Source: Azoarcus sp. DN11 (GTDB lineage: Bacteria; Pseudomonadota; Gammaproteobacteria; Burkholderiales; Rhodocyclaceae). Taken from it: a DNA stretch of 64,000 nucleotides. The stretch covers positions 4,092,001-4,156,000 of the forward strand of contig NZ_CP021731.1 in the NCBI RefSeq assembly GCF_003628555.1, in the 5' to 3' direction. The notes under the pieces are model-generated. The model searched no databases and was not told the DNA's origin. It saw only the letters and a program-made list of their open reading frames with translations. Shown here piece by piece: positions 18,992 to 28,402 of the stretch (position 1 is the stretch's first letter; every line of letters begins with the position of its first letter). Position numbers and translations under genes: made by a program.

Positions 18992-20376
18992 ACACCTGCA
19001 CCTCGATCGCCGCACCGGCCTCCCCGCGCCTTGCGCGCGTCGGGGAGCTGATGCGCCGCCACCGCGGCTGGATCCTCGGCGCGCAGTGGGCGATCCTCGC
19101 CGCCTACCTGTTCCTCGTCGTCACGCCCGCGTTCCTGCCGCTGCCCGAATCCGGCGCGCACCTGTGGAACAACCTGACGCTGTTCGCGCAGTTCGCCTTC
19201 TGGGGCATCTGGTGGCCCTTCGTGCTGGTGTCGATGATGCTGATGGGGCGCATATGGTGCGGCGTGATGTGCCCGGAAGGCTTCGTCTCCGAGCAGGTGT
19301 CGCGCTTCGGCCTCGGGCGCCCGGTGCCGCGCTGGATCAAGTGGGGCGGCTGGCCCTTTGTCGCCTTCCTCGGCACGACCATCTACGGCCAGCTCGTGAG
19401 CGTGTACGAGTACCCCAAGGCGGCGCTGCTGGTGCTCGGCGGTTCGACCGTCGCCGCGATTGCGGTGGGCCTCGTCTACGGCCGCAACAAGCGCGTGTGG
19501 TGCCGCCACCTGTGCCCGGTGAATGGCGTCTTCGGCCTGCTCGCGCGGCTCGCGCCGGTGCATTTCCGCACCGACCGCGAGGCGTGGGAGTCGTACGGCG
19601 CGAAGAAGACGATCCCGATCAACTGCGCGCCGCTGGTCGACATCCGCCGCATGGAAAGCGCCGCCGGCTGCCACATGTGCGGGCGCTGCGCCGGCCATCG
19701 CGACGCGGTGAACCTTGCCGCGCGCGTGCCCGGCAGCGAAGTCGCGCAGCTCGATGCGCAGGACGCGGACCGCTGGGAAGTGCGCCTGCTGGTCTTCGGC
19801 ATCATCGGCACGGCGATCGGCGCCTTCCAGTGGTCGGCCTCGCCGTGGTTCGTGCGCGCCAAACTCGCCGCCGCGGAGTGGCTCGTCGAACGCGACGCTT
19901 TCGCGCTGCTCGGGGACGACATCCCCTGGTGGCTGCTGACGCATTACCCGGAAGCGAACGACGTGTTCACGTGGCTCGACGGCCTGATGATCCTCGCCTA
20001 CATCGGCACGACCGCGCTGCTGCTCGGCGGCTGGATCACGCTGTGGCTGCGCGTTGCCGCGGGCCTGCTGGGCGAGGCGGCGCAACACCGGCGCCTTGCC
20101 TACGCGCTGATCCCGCTCGGCGGCGCCGGCGTCTTCCTCGGGCTCTCCGGCCTCACGGTGACGCTGCTCAGTGCCGAGGGTGTGATCCTCGCGATGCTCC
20201 CCGAGGCGCGCGGCACCCTGCTGACCGCAGCAGCGCTCGCGAGCCTCGTCCTGGCGTCCCTGCACCTTCGCCGCACGCCAGCCCGGCTCGCGCGCCGGCT
20301 GGCCGCGTTCTTCGCCTTCGCGACGGCCGCAGCGGCGGCAGTCGTGCCGTGGGTGCTGATGTTCTACGTCTGGTAG
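18988..20376 (+). CDS. ftrD: Membrane polyferredoxin, FtrD type (NapH/CcoG-like)
   Basis: 462 residues, about eight membrane helices and clusters of cysteines: WCGVMCPEG, WCRHLCPVNG and CHMCGRC. These suggest Fe-S centres that pass electrons at the membrane, as proposed for FtrD and FetM-linked polyferredoxins in iron reduction/oxidation cycling. Overlaps ftrC by four bases and ends the operon. Confidence 0.88.
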   Translation: MNTCTSIAAPASPRLARVGELMRRHRGWILGAQWAILAAYLFLVVTPAFLPLPESGAHLWNNLTLFAQFAFWGIWWPFVLVSMMLMGRIWCGVMCPEGFVSEQVSRFGLGRPVPRWIKWGGWPFVAFLGTTIYGQLVSVYEYPKAALLVLGGSTVAAIAVGLVYGRNKRVWCRHLCPVNGVFGLLARLAPVHFRTDREAWESYGAKKTIPINCAPLVDIRRMESAAGCHMCGRCAGHRDAVNLAARVPGSEVAQLDAQDADRWEVRLLVFGIIGTAIGAFQWSASPWFVRAKLAAAEWLVERDAFALLGDDIPWWLLTHYPEANDVFTWLDGLMILAYIGTTALLLGGWITLWLRVAAGLLGEAAQHRRLAYALIPLGGAGVFLGLSGLTVTLLSAEGVILAMLPEARGTLLTAAALASLVLASLHLRRTPARLARRLAAFFAFATAAAAAVVPWVLMFYVW

Positions 20377-20475
20377 GGCCTTACGCGCGGGTCGATCTCG
20401 CTGCACAAATCATCTAACCTGATGGACACGGGGTACCCGGCACGAGACCGGGGCCTCCCCAACAGGAGATTGCAG

Positions 20476-20949
20476 ATGACCCGCTTCACCCTCAACGGTC
20501 AGAAGGTCGATACCGCCATGCCCGACGACACCCCGCTGCTGTGGGTGCTGCGCGACGGGCTGGAGTTCACGGGCACCAAGTTCGGCTGCGGCATGGGGCT
20601 GTGCGGCGCGTGCACGGTGCATGTCGACGGCGTCGCAGTGCGGTCCTGCTCGACGCCGGTGTCAACGGTCGCCGGCAAGCACGTCACGACCATCGAACAG
20701 ATCGGCAAGGATCGCGTCGGCGCGGCGGTGCAAGCAGCGTGGCAGAAGCTCGATGTCGTGCAATGCGGCTACTGCCAGTCCGGCCAGATCATGTCCGCGA
20801 CCGCGCTGCTGGCGAAGACGCCACGGCCGAGCGATGCCGACATCGACGCCGCGATGGCGGGCAATGTGTGCCGCTGTGCGACCTACGTGCGCATCCGCGC
20901 CGCGATCCACGAAGCCGCGAAGGCCCTCGCGGGGAGGGGCGCAGCATGA
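20476..20949 (+). CDS. iorA: (2Fe-2S)-binding subunit of isoquinoline 1-oxidoreductase-like molybdoenzyme
   Basis: 157 residues, xanthine-oxidase-family small subunit. The plant-type cluster uses Cys38, Cys43, Cys46 and Cys58; the second all-helical cluster uses Cys97, Cys100, Cys132 and Cys134. Transfers electrons from the molybdenum site of IorB. A clean AGGAG site lies eight bases before ATG 20476. Overlaps iorB by four bases. Substrate is unknown; no MoCo maturation gene is adjacent. Confidence 0.92.
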   Translation: MTRFTLNGQKVDTAMPDDTPLLWVLRDGLEFTGTKFGCGMGLCGACTVHVDGVAVRSCSTPVSTVAGKHVTTIEQIGKDRVGAAVQAAWQKLDVVQCGYCQSGQIMSATALLAKTPRPSDADIDAAMAGNVCRCATYVRIRAAIHEAAKALAGRGAA

Positions 20950-23144
20950 ACGCCCGCATCGAGAACGTCTCGCGCCGCGACTTCCTCAAGGCGAGCGCCG
21001 GCCTCACGCTGGGGCTGATGCTGCCGGGCGTCGATTCACTCGCCGCCGCAACGGGTTCCAAGGGCGCCGCAGCCGATGCCGCACCGGCCTTCGCCCCCAA
21101 CGCCTTCGTGCGCATCGGCACCGACAACCGGGTGACGGTGGTCGCAAAGCACCTGGAGATGGGCCAGGGCACTTACACCGGCCTCGCGACCCTGGTCGCC
21201 GAGGAGCTCGATGCCGACTGGGCGCAGGTCGTCGTCGAAGGCGCCCCCGCCGATGCCAAGCGCTACAACAACCTGCTGTGGGGGCCGTCGCAGGGCACGG
21301 GCGGCAGCACCGCGATCGCCAACTCCTTCGATCAGCTGCGCCAGGCGGGCGCGAGCGCACGCGCGATGCTGGTGCAGGCCGCAGCCCAACGCTGGAAGGT
21401 CCCCGCGGGCGAGATCCGCGTCAAGGCGGGCATCGTCAGCCACGCGAGCAGCCGCAAGGCGAGCTTCGGCGAACTGGCGGAGGCGGCGGCGACGCAGGCG
21501 GTGCCGCAGGAAGTGCGCCTGAAGGATCCAAAGGACTTCGTGCTGATCGGGCGCCACGTGCCGCGCAAGGACAGCGTCGCGAAGACCACCGGCCGCGCGC
21601 AGTTCACGCAGGACGTGAAGCTCCCCGGCATGCTCGTCGCCGTGGTCGCGCACCCGCCGCGCTTCGGCGCCACCGTGCGTACCGTCGATGAACAGGCCGC
21701 ACGCGCGATACCGGGCGTGGTGCGCGTGGTAAGCATCCCGCGCGGCGTCGCGGTGCTGGCGCACGACTACTGGACCGCGAAGAAGGGCCGCGACGCGCTG
21801 AAGATCGACTGGGACGACAGCGCCGCCTATCGCGGCAGCTCCGATCAGATCCTCGCCGACTACCGCAAGCTCGCCGCAACGCCCGGACTGGTCGCACGCC
21901 GTGACGGCAATGCCGACAAGGCCCTGGGCGGCAGCGCCAAGGTGCTGGAGGCCGAGTTCGATTTTCCGTATCTCGCGCACGCCCCGATGGAGCCGCTCAA
22001 CTGCGTGATGCGCGTCGATGCGCAGGGTTGCGAAGTGTGGAACGGCGAACAGTTCCATACCGGCGACCAGGTCGCGCTGGCCACCTTCTTCGGGCTGAAG
22101 CCGGAGCAGGTAAAGGTCCACATGCTGTTCGCCGGCGGCAGTTTCGGCCGGCGCGCGAACCCCAACTCCGACTACCTGCTGGAGACGGCGCAGATCGTGA
22201 AGGCGGTCGGCGGCGAAACTCCGGTGAAGCTCGTATGGTCGCGCGAGGACGACATGCGCGCCGGCTACTACCGGCCGGTGTATGTGCATCGCCTGCGCGC
22301 CGCGCTCGACGCGCAGGGCAAGCCGCTCGCGTGGTCGCAGCGCATCGTCGGCCAGTCGATCCTCGCCGGCACGCCCTTCGAGGGCGTTGCGATCAAGGAC
22401 GGCATCGACGGATCGTCCGTCGAGGGTGCCGCGAACCTGCCCTACGCGATCCCCAACCTGCAGGTCGAACTGCACACGACCAACAAGGACGTGAAGGTGC
22501 CGGTACAGTGGTGGCGCTCGGTCGGTTCCACCCACACCGCCTTCGCGACCGAGGTCTTCCTCGACGAACTGGCCACGGCCGCGGGCGCCGACCCGGTGGC
22601 CTACCGGCTCGCCCTTCTTGCTGCCCACCCGCGCCACGCGGGCGTGCTCAAGCTCGCCACGGACAAGGCCGGCTGGAGCAAGCCGCTGGCCGCGGCGAAA
22701 TCGGGCAAGCGCGCACGCGGCGTCGCGGTGCACGAATCCTTCAACACCTACGTCGCGCAGGTCGTCGAAGTCACGGTCGCGCCGGACGGCAGCTTCAAGG
22801 TCGATCGCGTCGTGTGCGCCGTCGACTGCGGCATCGCCGTCAATCCGGACGTGATCCGCGCCCAGATGGAAGGCGGCATCGGCTTCGGGCTCGGCGCCGC
22901 ACTCAGCGGTGCGATCACGCTCAAGGACGGCGTCGTCGAGCAGTCGAACTTTCACGACTACACGGTGCTGCGCATCGACCAGATGCCCAGGGTCGAGGTG
23001 CATATCGTGCCGTCGTCCGAAAAGCCGACCGGGGTCGGCGAACCCGGCGTGCCGCCGATCGCGCCGGCGTTGGTGAACGCGCTCTTCGCCGCGACCGGCA
23101 AGCGCATCCGGACGTTGCCGATCGGTGAGCAACTGAAGGCCTGA
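20946..23144 (+). CDS. iorB: Molybdopterin-binding subunit of isoquinoline 1-oxidoreductase-like enzyme, Tat-exported
   Basis: 732 residues. Twin-arginine signal SRRDFLKAS (Arg10-Arg11), then the xanthine dehydrogenase-like molybdenum domains duplicated as in IorB. The catalytic Glu is visible as E699 in [23 protein letters not shown] and [12 protein letters not shown] are cofactor-contact segments. Periplasmic oxidation of an N-heterocycle or aldehyde is likely. Encoded between two iron-uptake units, which is unusual for this enzyme. Confidence 0.92.
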   Translation: MNARIENVSRRDFLKASAGLTLGLMLPGVDSLAAATGSKGAAADAAPAFAPNAFVRIGTDNRVTVVAKHLEMGQGTYTGLATLVAEELDADWAQVVVEGAPADAKRYNNLLWGPSQGTGGSTAIANSFDQLRQAGASARAMLVQAAAQRWKVPAGEIRVKAGIVSHASSRKASFGELAEAAATQAVPQEVRLKDPKDFVLIGRHVPRKDSVAKTTGRAQFTQDVKLPGMLVAVVAHPPRFGATVRTVDEQAARAIPGVVRVVSIPRGVAVLAHDYWTAKKGRDALKIDWDDSAAYRGSSDQILADYRKLAATPGLVARRDGNADKALGGSAKVLEAEFDFPYLAHAPMEPLNCVMRVDAQGCEVWNGEQFHTGDQVALATFFGLKPEQVKVHMLFAGGSFGRRANPNSDYLLETAQIVKAVGGETPVKLVWSREDDMRAGYYRPVYVHRLRAALDAQGKPLAWSQRIVGQSILAGTPFEGVAIKDGIDGSSVEGAANLPYAIPNLQVELHTTNKDVKVPVQWWRSVGSTHTAFATEVFLDELATAAGADPVAYRLALLAAHPRHAGVLKLATDKAGWSKPLAAAKSGKRARGVAVHESFNTYVAQVVEVTVAPDGSFKVDRVVCAVDCGIAVNPDVIRAQMEGGIGFGLGAALSGAITLKDGVVEQSNFHDYTVLRIDQMPRVEVHIVPSSEKPTGVGEPGVPPIAPALVNALFAATGKRIRTLPIGEQLKA

Positions 23145-23243
23145 CGGAAAGGGCAGTCTGCCGTCGACCGCCCTCTTCCACCCCGAGATCGGAACACCGT
23201 CAGCGACGGGCTGCAAGTTGCATAAACGCAACGCGTAGCAATT

Positions 23244-23262
23244 GCGATTGATTCGCATTCCT
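23244..23262 (+). promoter_or_regulatory. Fur-box-like operator upstream of the siderophore receptor
   Basis: GCGATTGATTCGCATTCCT shares TGATTCGCATT with the ftrA operator. It lies about 95 bases before the receptor start in a 213-base gap without other genes. Confidence 0.62.
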
Positions 23263-23357
23263 GCAACGAAATACAATTCGCGAAACCAAGACCAGCCAGC
23301 CATTCCGCCGCTCCCGCGCCGGATCGCCAGCCAGCAACGTCCCCGACTGGAGTTCCG

Positions 23358-25484
23358 ATGCGCCCCACCACCCTCGCCGTGGCGATCGCCGCTGCGCTGC
23401 CCGCCCTCGCCACCGCCCAGGCCACCCTGCCGGCCGTCACCGTCACCGCGTCCGAGGGCGCCGCCGCGGCACCCTACAACCCGCTGGTCTCGTCCTCGGC
23501 GACCAAGGGCACCGCGCCGCTGCGCGATATCCCGCAGACCGTGAACGTCGTCGGCCCCGAGCTGATCGCCGACCAGGGCGCACGCTCGCTCGCCGAGGCG
23601 CTGCAGAGCGTCCCCGGCGTCACGCTCAACATGGGCGACGGCCAGCGCGACCAGTTCGTGATCCGCGGCTTCACCGCCATCGGCGACAACTTCCTCGACG
23701 GCGTGCGCGACGACGCGCTGTATTTCCGCGACCTGTCGAACGTCGAGCGCATCGAGGTCCTGAAAGGCCCCGCCGCCGTGCTGTACGGCCGCGGCTCGTC
23801 GGGCGGCATCATCAACCGCGTCAGCAAGCTGCCGACGACGCAGACTCTGCGCGAAGTCACCGTGCAGTTCGACACCGAAGGCGAGAAGCGCATCAGCTTC
23901 GACGCCGCCGGCGCGCTCGGCACGGGTGGCCACAGCTTCCGCGTGACCGGCGCCTTCGAGGACTCGACCGGTTTCCGCGACGAATCCTTCCTCAAGCGCG
24001 AAGCCTTCGCGCCGTCCGTCGACCTGAAACTCGGGCAGGACACCAGCCTGCTGCTGCAGCTCGCACACAACCGCGACCGCCGCCCGACCGACTTCGGCAT
24101 CCCCGACAACAACGGCCGCCCGCTCAACGTCGACCACAAGACCTACTACGGCTCGGGCGACGCCGAACGCGACGACATGAACTCGGCGACGATGAACACC
24201 GCGACCGCGACCCTGTCGCACCGCCTCAACGCCGACTGGTCGCTGCGCAACGTGCTGCGTTACTACGACTTCAAGCTCGACCGCAACAACACGCTGTACC
24301 GCACCGGCACCGCCTACACGCAGCGCAACGGCCGGCTCTTCATGCAGCGCACCCATGGCCAGGTCGTGCGCGACGAGGAAGGCTGGTTCGACCAGCTCGA
24401 ACTCACGCAGCTGGCGACCCTTGCCGGCATGCAGCACACGCTGCTCTACGGCGTCGAAGTCGGCAGCCAGGACAAGGGCCTCGACATCACCAACTGGGTC
24501 GGCATCGACCGCGTGCCGCTCCTCAACCCCGGCGGCGCGGTCCCGCCGTTCAGGACGACGGTGCCAAATTCGCTCACCATCGACAACCGCACCACGCTCG
24601 AGAACGCGTCCCTCTACGTGCAGGACCAGATCGCACTGGGCGAGCACTGGAAAGCGTTGATCGGCGTCCGCTACGACGACTACCGGCAGAAGACCACCGA
24701 ACCGGGCAAGCCGGACTTCGAACGCACCGACCGCGAATGGAGCCCGCGTGCGGGCATCGTGTGGCAGCCGGACGCGATGCAGTCCTACTACGCCTCGGTG
24801 TCGCGCTCCTTCCAGCCTTCCGGTGAACAGTTCCAGCTCTCCGCCAGCAACGTCGACGCCGATCCCGAGATCACGACCAACCACGAGATCGGCGCGAAGT
24901 GGGACTTCCTCGGCGGCGCGCTGTCGGCCGGCGCCTCGATCTTCCGCCTCGTGCGCACCGACATGAAGATCACCGATCCGGTGACGCGCCAGACCATCAA
25001 CGCTGGCGAGCAGCGTACCGACGGCCTCGAACTGTCGCTCGTCGGCCGTCCCGCCGTCGGTTGGCAGGTCTCCGCCGGCTACGCCTGGCTCGACAGCGAG
25101 ACCGTGAAGTCGACGGCGACGGGCGGCGCGAACTTCGGCACCCGGCGCATCAACGTCTCGTTCGAAGGCAAGGAAGCGGCACTGACGCCGCGCCACAGCG
25201 GCTCGCTGTGGGTGACGCGCGAGCTCGGCCAGGGCTGGAGCGTCGGCGGCGGCGCGCATGCGCAAATCCACCAGTTCGCCTCGCCCGACAACCTCGTGCG
25301 CCTGCCCGGCTTCGTCGTGTTCGACGCAGCGCTGCTCTATCGCAGCAAAGCATACGATCTCACGTTCAACCTCAAGAACGTGTTCGACCGCGAGTACTGG
25401 GCGAGCGCACATGGCAGCTCCAACGGCCTGAACCAGCCGGGCGCGCCGCGCACGCTGCAGGCGACCGCGAGCTTCCGCTTCTGA
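23358..25484 (+). CDS. TonB-dependent ferric-siderophore receptor
   Basis: 708 residues: signal peptide (to about 21), a short TonB box-like stretch (LPAVTVTAS), plug domain (about 45-165; [39 protein letters not shown]) and a 22-strand barrel ending in the terminal Phe of ASFRF. Similar to FhuA/FoxA-type hydroxamate receptors. Fur-like box upstream and a PepSY-type gene downstream support iron regulation. The transported siderophore cannot be read from sequence. Confidence 0.93.
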   Translation: MRPTTLAVAIAAALPALATAQATLPAVTVTASEGAAAAPYNPLVSSSATKGTAPLRDIPQTVNVVGPELIADQGARSLAEALQSVPGVTLNMGDGQRDQFVIRGFTAIGDNFLDGVRDDALYFRDLSNVERIEVLKGPAAVLYGRGSSGGIINRVSKLPTTQTLREVTVQFDTEGEKRISFDAAGALGTGGHSFRVTGAFEDSTGFRDESFLKREAFAPSVDLKLGQDTSLLLQLAHNRDRRPTDFGIPDNNGRPLNVDHKTYYGSGDAERDDMNSATMNTATATLSHRLNADWSLRNVLRYYDFKLDRNNTLYRTGTAYTQRNGRLFMQRTHGQVVRDEEGWFDQLELTQLATLAGMQHTLLYGVEVGSQDKGLDITNWVGIDRVPLLNPGGAVPPFRTTVPNSLTIDNRTTLENASLYVQDQIALGEHWKALIGVRYDDYRQKTTEPGKPDFERTDREWSPRAGIVWQPDAMQSYYASVSRSFQPSGEQFQLSASNVDADPEITTNHEIGAKWDFLGGALSAGASIFRLVRTDMKITDPVTRQTINAGEQRTDGLELSLVGRPAVGWQVSAGYAWLDSETVKSTATGGANFGTRRINVSFEGKEAALTPRHSGSLWVTRELGQGWSVGGGAHAQIHQFASPDNLVRLPGFVVFDAALLYRSKAYDLTFNLKNVFDREYWASAHGSSNGLNQPGAPRTLQATASFRF

Positions 25485-25518
25485 TCGGCACTCCGCAGGA
25501 CAGCCTTCCGGGTCGAGC

Positions 25519-26160
25519 ATGATCACCCTTCACCCCCGTCCCGCGCCCCAGCGCGGGAATTCGCAGAAATGGCTGCGCCGCATCCACGCGTGGTTCGGCG
25601 TCGGCCTTTCGGCGATGCTGCTGCTCTTCGCGACGACGGGCTTCCTGCTCAACCACCGCGCCGTCCTGAAGATCCCCGCGCTCGACCGCAAGGAGGTAAC
25701 GCAGCTGGTGCCGCTCGAGGCACCGCCGCCCGACCCGCAGGCGCTCGCCGCCGCCCTCGCACCCGCGCTGGGCCTCGACGCGGCGGCACTCAAGCCGAAA
25801 GTCGAACCTGCGCGCGCGGTGCCGTGGGGCGAACGCGAGCTGGTCCAGCCCGAACGCTGGACGCTGCGCACCGACACGCCGTCCGAGTCGGTGCAGATCG
25901 ACTACTGGAAGGGCAGCCGCCAGGCCGAGGTCAAGCGCACCCTGCCCAACCTGTGGCTCTACCTCGCGCGCCTGCACATGTCGGTCGGCGCCACCCCGGC
26001 CTGGGTGCTGCTCGCCGACACGCTAGCGCTGGGCCTCGCCTTCCTCGGGCTCTCGGGCTTCTGGCTGTGGGGCCGCCTGCACGGCTCGGCGCGCCGCCTC
26101 GCGCTGCTCGCGGGCGGCGGCCTCGCGCTGGCGGGCGCGCTGGCGTGGATCGGGGGCTGA
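25519..26160 (+). CDS. PepSY-associated membrane protein
   Basis: 213 residues: N-terminal WLRRIHAWFGVGLSAMLLLFATTGFLLNHR helix as in PepSY_TM proteins, a periplasmic stretch (about 60-145), then LYLARLHMS and two C-terminal helices. Such proteins are often encoded next to siderophore receptors and are implicated in ferric-siderophore reduction. Starts 34 bases after the receptor gene. Shorter than four-helix PepSY_TM proteins. Confidence 0.82.
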   Translation: MITLHPRPAPQRGNSQKWLRRIHAWFGVGLSAMLLLFATTGFLLNHRAVLKIPALDRKEVTQLVPLEAPPPDPQALAAALAPALGLDAAALKPKVEPARAVPWGERELVQPERWTLRTDTPSESVQIDYWKGSRQAEVKRTLPNLWLYLARLHMSVGATPAWVLLADTLALGLAFLGLSGFWLWGRLHGSARRLALLAGGGLALAGALAWIGG

Positions 26161-26260
26161 GGCAGCCGCCCTATACAAGCACATGTTAATATGACGACTT
26201 CACGATAAGCGGGCAGCCCCAGCGGCGCTTGCATGCGCCCGCCAGCTCCCGGAGTTCGTC

Positions 26261-26728
26261 ATGTCCGTCGCCGTTTCCGTCCTGCGCCGCCACGTTTTCC
26301 TCACCGCGGCGGCGGCAATCCTGCTACCGCTCGGCCCCGCCTTCGCCCAGCAAGGCGCCGTACCCGAGATCAGCCCTGCCGAGGCGCGGGCGCAGCTCGA
26401 GGCGGGCCGGATCACGCTGATCGACGTGCGCACACCCGAGGAAGGGCGCGAGACCGGCGTCGCCTCGGGGGCCGTGCCGATCAACCTGTACAACCCGGAT
26501 GGGCCGGCCGGGTTCGTGAAGGAAGTGGTGGCCCGCGTCGGCGCCGAGCGCGACGCCCCGGTCGCCTTCATCTGCCGCAGCGGCAGGCGAAGTGCTCACG
26601 CACAACGCCTGCTCGCCGCACAGGGGTATACGAACGTGTACAGCGTCCGGGAAGGCATGAGCGGCAGCAGCGCCGGCCCGGGCTGGATCCGGATCGGCCT
26701 GCCGGTCGAAGCTTGCAGGACCTGCTGA
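26261..26728 (+). CDS. Periplasmic rhodanese-like sulfurtransferase
   Basis: 155 residues: signal peptide (to about FAQ 30) and a single rhodanese domain with active-site Cys105 in FICRSGRRS. Sulfur transfer or persulfide handling in the periplasm is likely. Own transcription unit; convergent with azlD. Confidence 0.88.
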   Translation: MSVAVSVLRRHVFLTAAAAILLPLGPAFAQQGAVPEISPAEARAQLEAGRITLIDVRTPEEGRETGVASGAVPINLYNPDGPAGFVKEVVARVGAERDAPVAFICRSGRRSAHAQRLLAAQGYTNVYSVREGMSGSSAGPGWIRIGLPVEACRTC

Positions 26729-26768
26729 GCCCGTCCGCGGCAACGACCGGCCGGCGCCCGGACCTCGC

Positions 26769-27095
26769 CTACCAGCCCAACCCCTTGCGCAGCACGAGCA
26801 GCACGCCCATGCCGGCGATGAAGGGCAGCCAGGGATTGCGCGAGCGCAGCGCCGCGAGCGCGACGACGATCCCGGCTGCGAGCTTGGGATTCGCGGGGTC
26901 GAACGCGCCTGCATCGAGGAGCAGGTCCGGCATGATCAGCGCGGACAGCGCCGCGGCCGGCGCGTAGCGCAGCGCCCGCTGCAGTGCCGGCGGCAGGCGC
27001 GCGCCTTCGCCGCCGATCACGAAGCTGCCGCGCGTGAGGATGGTCGTCGAGCCGATCGCCAGCAGCGTCAGCCACAGCCAGATGCCGTCTACCAT
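26769..27095 (-). CDS. azlD: AzlD-family branched-chain amino acid exporter subunit
   Basis: 108 residues, four hydrophobic segments, AzlD pattern (TILTRGSF, RYAPAAALSALIMPDLL). Small partner of AzlC in branched-chain amino acid export. The start overlaps the azlC end by seven bases. Confidence 0.88.
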   Translation of the reverse strand: MVDGIWLWLTLLAIGSTTILTRGSFVIGGEGARLPPALQRALRYAPAAALSALIMPDLLLDAGAFDPANPKLAAGIVVALAALRSRNPWLPFIAGMGVLLVLRKGLGW

Positions 27096-27796
27096 GCCCG
27101 TCTCCGCTTCTCCGTCCAGTGTTCGGCCAGGAAGCCGGCCGCGATGCCCAGCGCGACTCCGGCGATGACGCCGAGCCGGAGCGGCAACCCGCGCAGCAGG
27201 ACGGCCCCCAGGCCGCCGACGAGCGCCGCGACGAGCATCGCGCGCTGCCGCACCATCGGCACCAGCATCACCATCAGCGCGATCGTCGTCATGAACTCGA
27301 GCGACCAGTCCTTCGGGAACACCTCCGCTCCGAGCACGCCGGCGAGTCCGCCGAGCTGCCACACGCTCCAGCACAGCGCCGCCGGCGCAATGTAGAACCC
27401 CCAGCGCCAGTGCGGATCGTCGCTACGCTGCAGCCGGTCCGCGCACAGCACGAACAGGACATCGACGAGCAGATAGCCCGACAGCACGCGCTGCGACCAT
27501 GAGGCACCGTGGAACGCCGGCGCCAGCGCCGCGCTGAAGATCACGAAGCGCAGGTTGAGCACCAGCGCGGTGACGAAGATCAGCCACAGCGGCGCGCCGG
27601 CGGCGATCAGCGGCAGCGTGCCAAGCTGGGCCGTGCCCGCATAGACGATCAGGTTCATGCCCAGCGACTCGACCGCCGACAGGCCCGTCGAGCGCATCGC
27701 CACCCCCGTGACGATCGCCCACGGCAGGAGGCCGACCGACATCGGCAGCATCAGGCGGAAACCCTCGCGGGCGCCGCGCTTGAAGGATTCGTTCAT
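27089..27796 (-). CDS. azlC: AzlC-family branched-chain amino acid permease
   Basis: 235 residues with about six to seven helices; AzlC hallmarks MLPMSVGLLPWAIVTGVAM, YAGTAQLGTLPLI and LNLRFVIFSAALAP. Forms an exporter with AzlD. ATG 27796 begins a typical polar leader MNESFKRG. Confidence 0.92.
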   Translation of the reverse strand: MNESFKRGAREGFRLMLPMSVGLLPWAIVTGVAMRSTGLSAVESLGMNLIVYAGTAQLGTLPLIAAGAPLWLIFVTALVLNLRFVIFSAALAPAFHGASWSQRVLSGYLLVDVLFVLCADRLQRSDDPHWRWGFYIAPAALCWSVWQLGGLAGVLGAEVFPKDWSLEFMTTIALMVMLVPMVRQRAMLVAALVGGLGAVLLRGLPLRLGVIAGVALGIAAGFLAEHWTEKRRRAW

Positions 27797-27887
27797 GAGG
27801 ACGCTTTGACCTGAAGCGGAAAAAGCGCCCTAGCATACCAGCACGATCACCGTGCCGGCATGCGGTTCTCCCCTCAGCGCCTCATCC

Positions 27888-27911
27888 GGCGCCCCGGCTC
27901 TCCGGGGCGCC
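27888..27911 (-). terminator. Hairpin ending the DUF411/copper-sensor unit
   Basis: Perfect 10-bp stem GGCGCCCCGG-CTCT-CCGGGGCGCC just past the DUF411 stop. Lacks a T-run, so termination strength is uncertain. Confidence 0.55.
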
Positions 27912-27925
27912 CTCGTCGCGGGTGC

Positions 27926-28387
27926 TCAATGGCTGGCGAAGACCTTGGTCTTGCCGTCCGCGGTGAAGCTCACGACGTCGTAGCGATCGGCCGGGAACGG
28001 ACCTTCCATTCCCGGCGATCCCTGCGGCATGCCGGGCGCCGAGATGCCGGCGACCTTGGGCTTCTCCGCCAGCAGGCGCTTCACGTCGGCGGCCGGCACG
28101 TGGCCCTCGATGACATAACCGCCGACCTTGGCCGTGTGGCACGAACCCAGCGCCTGCGGCACACCTGCCGCGCGCTTCACCGCGCCCATGTCGGGGTCCC
28201 TGATCTCCTTCACGACGAAACCCGCCGAGCGCATGTGTTCGGCCCACTTGCCGCAGCAGCCGCAGTTGGGATCCTTGTGCATGACGACCTCCTCGCCGGC
28301 CGCAAGCGCGGGCGCGGCGAAAGCGGCAGCGAGCGCCAGCGTGGCGATCATCGCGAAGGGACGACGGGAGGGGGAGTGCGGCTTCAT
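27926..28387 (-). CDS. DUF411 periplasmic metal-binding protein
   Basis: 153 residues: signal peptide ending near ALAA (30), then the DUF411 core with metal-binding CGCC in HKDPNCGCCGKW and conserved GSCHTAKVGGYVIEGHVP. The family is found in copper-resistance clusters. It lies 15 bases after the sensor kinase gene on the same strand and is probably cotranscribed with it. Confidence 0.87.
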   Translation of the reverse strand: MKPHSPSRRPFAMIATLALAAAFAAPALAAGEEVVMHKDPNCGCCGKWAEHMRSAGFVVKEIRDPDMGAVKRAAGVPQALGSCHTAKVGGYVIEGHVPAADVKRLLAEKPKVAGISAPGMPQGSPGMEGPFPADRYDVVSFTADGKTKVFASH

Positions 28388-28402
28388 GGTTTTCCTCGGA
28401 CT

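Noticed and set aside
21036..25526. Very long antisense open frames (also at 1758-4796 and 34589-37549)
   Set aside because: They mirror real genes on the other strand and arise from high GC at third codon positions; their translations are low-complexity and match no family.
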